A stretch of 64,000 bases of DNA from SZUA-547 sp963669315 (lineage in GTDB: Bacteria > Pseudomonadota > Alphaproteobacteria > Rhodobacterales > Rhodobacteraceae). Below the pieces are notes generated by a model. It was not told the DNA's origin. It worked only from the letters and a program-made list of their open reading frames with translations, and did not search any database. Shown piece after piece: positions 61,285 through 64,000 of this stretch. Every line of letters starts with the position of its first letter. Within the stretch, counting starts at the first letter, position 1. The DNA lies in NCBI GenBank assembly GCA_963669315.1, contig OY770021.1, positions 2,666,001 through 2,730,000 of the forward strand. The letters are read 5' to 3'. The position numbers and the translations under genes were made by a program.

Positions 61285-61446
61285 CGCCCCCCCAAATGAG
61301 GCGAGTCTTGTGGACGTGCGCCGCAACTCCGCGCGGTTTCTGATCAGATTGAAAAACTGGTGCCGCAGCTGACCGCCTTTGACCCAACTCGGACCTGACT
61401 GCGTCGAAGTCCGGCACTTTGCCGGCGGCTAGGCACACTTGAGGTG

Positions 61447-61645
61447 CGTGGAATATACATGTCCAGATTGCGGTTGGAGTGCTTCTCAGCGGGCCCGATG
61501 CCCTACACGCTTAGAGATCATCTGACCGTGCGTCCTAGGGCTCGCTAAGCCTCGCGATGCAACAACGGCAAGGCCCGAAAAGGAAGCTTGCACACAGGCT
61601 TCGACGTGACCTCCAGATATGAGATCTGGGGTTCAACCTCTCGCA
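61447..61645. repeat. Diverged non-coding repeat, copy B
   Basis: Carries CGTGGAATATAC, GCGGTTGGAG, TACACGCTTAGAGATCATCTGA and GACCTCCAGATATGAGATCTGGGG in the same order as copy A. The last block is itself a hairpin (CCAGAT/ATCTGG). Confidence 0.6.
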
Positions 61646-61735
61646 TTTCATTGGGCCGTGTGGAAGGGGCTGTATGAACGCAGATACCGGACGATTGTAT
61701 TTCGTTTGCTCGTTGTCTGAAATGCGGACAAATCC

Positions 61736-61762
61736 GTCATCTGAGTCTTTTGGTCAGATGAC
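61736..61762. repeat. Hairpin repeat, copy 2
   Basis: GTCATCTGA and TCAGATGAC form a perfect nine-base stem around GTCTTTTGG. Compared with the copy at 60176, the stem positions that differ keep pairing. It lies 24 bp before the end of the CDF gene and could act as part of its terminator region. Confidence 0.65.
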
Positions 61763-61785
61763 TGGTCCTGACCCAAAGCGGACAT

Positions 61786-62397
61786 TCAGACCGTATTTAG
61801 ATCAGAGCGAGCATCACTAATGATGCTCCAGGATGAGTGAAGAAACAGCCCTGCGATGCACAGGGCGACGACCAGGTCGGGCCATGCGGCGTCCAACCAT
61901 GCAACGAGACCAGCCGCGACAACCACTGCTGCGTTACCGATCGCATCGTTGCGCGAGAATAGCCAAACCGCGCGCATATTCGCGTCGCCGCGGCGGTGGG
62001 GAAGCAGTGGTAGAACCGCCACCACGTTGACCATCAATGCGCCCACGCCGAAGGCTCCCATTAACCCCGCATCTGGTGTGGTCTGGACGATGAACCGATA
62101 GACCGTCGTCGCGAGCACGCTCACGCCGAGCAGCGCGAGAAACAACCCTTGTATAAGGGCCGACCGCGCCCGCCAGACAGCGCTCCAACCAATAGCCAGA
62201 ACTCCTAGGAGCGTAATCAGACCGTCGCCAATGAAGTCGAGCGCATCCGCTTTCAGCGCTTGCGACCCCGCAAGAAACCCGCCCGCCATCTCGACGACGC
62301 CGTAACCAACATTGAGCGCCACCACAATCCACAACGCGCGTCGGTAAGCGGGGGTCCGATGCGCCGGTGTCTCATTGTCCACTTCTGTTTCGCGCAA
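61786..62397 (-). CDS. Short CDF-type cation transporter
   Basis: A 203-residue membrane protein with six hydrophobic segments (LNVGYGVVEMAGGFLAG in TM1). The metal-site positions are KADALDFIGDG in TM2 (DxxxD) and SRNDAIGNAAVV in TM5 (DxxxN). The C-terminal cytoplasmic domain of ordinary CDF proteins (about 90 residues) is missing, so it is a short-type CDF or cobalt/zinc/cadmium efflux protein. It starts at TTG 62397; a GTG 15 bases later is possible. It lies 7 bp after the GYGMGP-repeat gene and is its likely operon partner. Confidence 0.8.
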   Translation of the reverse strand: MRETEVDNETPAHRTPAYRRALWIVVALNVGYGVVEMAGGFLAGSQALKADALDFIGDGLITLLGVLAIGWSAVWRARSALIQGLFLALLGVSVLATTVYRFIVQTTPDAGLMGAFGVGALMVNVVAVLPLLPHRRGDANMRAVWLFSRNDAIGNAAVVVAAGLVAWLDAAWPDLVVALCIAGLFLHSSWSIISDARSDLNTV

Positions 62398-62404
62398 GGC
62401 GGTA

Positions 62405-63022
62405 TTAGTGCGCTGGCCTTATCCAGCCCGTATGGCGATCCACTTCGAGCCTTTCAACGAGCGACCCGTCTTTGGTGACAATTTCCGCTACGATTTTATC
62501 GTCATCCAGATCGTCGACCTTGCCAAGTTTGAGATTCGGATTGCCGCTCCACGCGAGGCGGTGTTCCATCATATGTCGAACATTGTCGACCGTGAGGTCC
62601 TCTCGAAGGGGCTGCAACGTATCTGGGCCCATGCCGTAACCTGGACCCATGCCGTGACCTGGGCCCATACGGTAGCCGGGGCCCATGCCGTAGCCGGAGC
62701 CCATACCGTAACCTGGACCCATACCGTGACCCGGACCCATGCCGTGACCTGGGCCCATACGGTAGCCGGGGCCCATACCGTAACCTGGACCCATACCGTG
62801 ACCCGGACCCATACCGTAACCTGGACCCATGCCGTAGCCTGGACCCATGCCGTAGCCGGGGCCCATGCCGTAACTTGGACCCATCATCGGCCCCATGTGC
62901 CGACCGTGATAGGAATCGCTAGATGGATCGCTGGGTTCGTGAGCAGTCGCCGTGGCGAATGCGCTGACGCCGATAACGGCTATCACTCCAATGGCGGCAA
63001 GAAACATCCTGAGCAACATCAT
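62405..63022 (-). CDS. Exported GYGMGP-repeat protein with PepSY-like C-terminus
   Basis: A 205-residue protein: signal peptide (about 1-27, ending TATAHEP), then 14 tandem six-residue units (GYGMGP, with His or Arg replacing Tyr or Gly in some; residues 50-133), then a C-terminal part of about 70 residues (VRHMMEHRLAWSGNPNLKLGKVDDLDDDKIVAEIVTKDG). Met- and His-rich repeats usually bind copper or other soft metals, and the C-terminus resembles PepSY-type or CopZ-associated small domains. GGAG lies before the ATG. It is followed by the CDF gene in an apparent two-gene operon. Confidence 0.75.
   Translation of the reverse strand: MMLLRMFLAAIGVIAVIGVSAFATATAHEPSDPSSDSYHGRHMGPMMGPSYGMGPGYGMGPGYGMGPGYGMGPGHGMGPGYGMGPGYRMGPGHGMGPGHGMGPGYGMGSGYGMGPGYRMGPGHGMGPGYGMGPDTLQPLREDLTVDNVRHMMEHRLAWSGNPNLKLGKVDDLDDDKIVAEIVTKDGSLVERLEVDRHTGWIRPAH
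62624..62875 (-). repeat. 14-unit 18-bp tandem repeat within the GYGMGP protein gene
   Basis: 252 bases encode 14 six-residue units. Units differ mainly at the Tyr/His codon (TAC/CAT) and at third positions. It is coding, with no spacers, and is not a CRISPR array. Confidence 0.9.
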
Positions 63023-63259
63023 TCTACTCCGTTAAGTATACGGACCTGCGGTGGCTCTAATGCACTTAGATAATGATTACTCGCTGCGCATTGTTCTCCA
63101 TCAATTGCGAACTAGCGCACGTGGAGCCCCGCGGCATTCCAAGACTATATAGCAATCGGCATTAGAGAAGTGTTGCGTGTCCGCTTTTGGCGCTTAGCTG
63201 CCGTGGAGTGCCCCCGCTGAATTGGTCCACCGTTATGTTTAGGAAACGGAGGACAGAGA

Positions 63260-63538
63260 ATGGCGAACAAGCGGCACAAGCCCGAAGAGATTGTTCAGAA
63301 GCTACGGCAGGTTGATGTGCTTGTCGGGCAGGGGATGACGCGTGTGGACGCGATCCGGGAGGTTCGTATCACCGAGCAGACCTATTACCGATGGCGAAAG
63401 CAGTATGGCGGCATGGGAACCGACCAACTGAAGGAACTCAAACGGCTTCAGAAGGAGAACGAACGGCTGAGAAAGGCCGTGTCGGACCTGACCCTGGACA
63501 AGCTGATCCTGAAGGAAGCTGCACGGGGAAACTTTTGA
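63260..63538 (+). CDS. IS3-family transposase ORFA
   Basis: A 92-residue protein with KRHKPEEIVQKLRQVDVLVGQGMTRVDAIREVRITEQTYYRWRKQYGGM (helix-turn-helix) and a leucine-zipper-like C-terminus (ELKRLQKENERLRKAVSDLTLDKLIL). It binds the ends and regulates transposition. Its stop (TTTTGA) overlaps the ORFB start, so the two are coupled. Confidence 0.92.
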   Translation: MANKRHKPEEIVQKLRQVDVLVGQGMTRVDAIREVRITEQTYYRWRKQYGGMGTDQLKELKRLQKENERLRKAVSDLTLDKLILKEAARGNF

Positions 63539-64000
63539 GCCCCGCCCGTCGCCGCGCCTGCATCGAGCTGATCCGCAGTGAGATGAAGGTGTCGGAACGC
63601 CGGATCTGCCGGGTGCTGGGGCAGCATCGATCAACGCAAAGACATCAGCCACGCGGCCGAGAAGACGAAGACCGGCTTGTGGCCGACATGATCGAACTTG
63701 CCAGGCAATATGGCAGCTACGGATACCGTCGCGTCGCTGCGCTGCTGAGAGACGCAGGCTGGCGGGTCAGCGACGGCCGGATCGAGCGATTATGGCGGCG
63801 AGAGGGTTTGAAGGTTCCACCGAAGCAACCGAAGAAGGGACGGCTATGGCTGAACGATGGCTCGTGTGTGCGGCTTCGGCCAGAGTATCGGAACCATGTC
63901 TGGAGCTACGACTTCGTCCATTGCCGGACGGATGACGGCAAGGCGTTCCGGACTTTGAACATCCTCGACGAGTTCAGCCGGGAATGCCTGGCGATCCGGG
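63535..64000 (+). CDS. IS3-family transposase ORFB (partial, runs off the window)
   Basis: Reads from the TTG at 63535 in the -1 frame: SPARRRACIELIRSEMKVSERRICRVLGQ, then LARQYGSYGYRRVAALLRDAGW and HVWSYDFVHCRTDDGKAFRTLNILDEFSRECLAIR. The first catalytic Asp (WSYDFV) and second (NILDEF) are present; the Glu lies outside. No internal stop is seen, so the copy may be active. Confidence 0.88.
   Translation, partial: MSPARRRACIELIRSEMKVSERRICRVLGQHRSTQRHQPRGREDEDRLVADMIELARQYGSYGYRRVAALLRDAGWRVSDGRIERLWRREGLKVPPKQPKKGRLWLNDGSCVRLRPEYRNHVWSYDFVHCRTDDGKAFRTLNILDEFSRECLAIR

Larger units (their letters stand above)
63204..64000 (+). mobile_element. IS3-family (IS407-like) insertion sequence, left part
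   Basis: A TGGAGTGCCCCC sequence at 63204 looks like the left end, since IS407-group ends carry a TGCCCCC core. It is followed within 56 bp by orfA and then orfB in the -1 frame. The element runs past the window, so the right end and target duplication cannot be seen. Confidence 0.78.

Noticed and set aside
62624..62875. Regular repeats resembling a CRISPR array
   Set aside because: Units are 18 bp, contiguous, without spacers and in frame inside a coding sequence; no cas genes are present.

Overview
The window comes from a high-GC alphaproteobacterial chromosome, most likely Rhodobacterales. The clues are gene order and family content: rpoBC followed by the str, S10, spc and alpha ribosomal operons in one line; a degQ-like protease, rarA, crcB, RluC-type, HAD, ATP12 and acylphosphatase run; the aapJQMP amino-acid transporter; and the order rpmH-rnpA-yidD / yidC-MOSC-engB-argB. 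The assignment rests on synteny and protein appearance only, because no database search was possible.

Layout. 1-4.6 kb: end of rpoB, then rpoC and a strong terminator. 4.6-5.1 kb: a secreted YbjN-like protein. 5.2-24.1 kb: a near-continuous translation cluster (rpsL, rpsG, fusA, tuf, rpsJ through rpmD, rplO, secY, adk, rpsM, rpsK, rpoA, rplQ). Promoter-like sequences lie before rpsL and before rpsM, and a terminator follows rplQ. Several starts were shifted from the longest ORF on the basis of Shine-Dalgarno spacing or family N-termini. 24.2-31.5 kb: a class III nucleotide cyclase, a DegQ/HtrA protease, then a tightly coupled run rarA, crcB, pseudouridine synthase, HAD phosphatase, ATP12 chaperone and acylphosphatase. 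31.5-37.1 kb: modA (reverse) and the aapJQMP ABC transporter. 37.1-46.4 kb: a SixA-like phosphatase, a 1-Cys peroxiredoxin, argB, an MscS channel, and the membrane-insertion/RNA-processing block engB, MOSC, yidC, yidD, rnpA, rpmH. A cysteine-cluster protein gene on the opposite strand splits that last block. 46.6-50.4 kb: a VTT-domain membrane protein, a mercuric-reductase-like flavoprotein and a histidine kinase.

A tRNA-Arg(ACG) at 50467 marks a sharp change of character. From there to the right edge the sequence is accessory-like. It has long non-coding stretches, small palindromic repeats, a secreted TPR protein, a terminase-small-subunit-like gene, a translationally coupled three-gene cassette of small phage/plasmid-type proteins, an AT-rich Lys-rich LysM/coiled-coil gene, an IS3-family fragment, groESL (without a visible CIRCE operator), a large unknown protein, a secreted four-cysteine protein, a two-gene putative metal operon (14-unit GYGMGP repeat protein plus short CDF transporter), and the left part of an IS407-like IS3-family element that runs off the window.

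The most unusual signals are in this right-hand third. Two diverged non-coding copies of a structured element lie about 5.4 kb apart with the same internal spacing. A pair of 9-bp hairpins differs only at positions that preserve pairing. The LysM/coiled-coil gene stands beside the phage-like cassette. The metal-repeat/CDF pair is the fourth. None amounts to a demonstrated new system.
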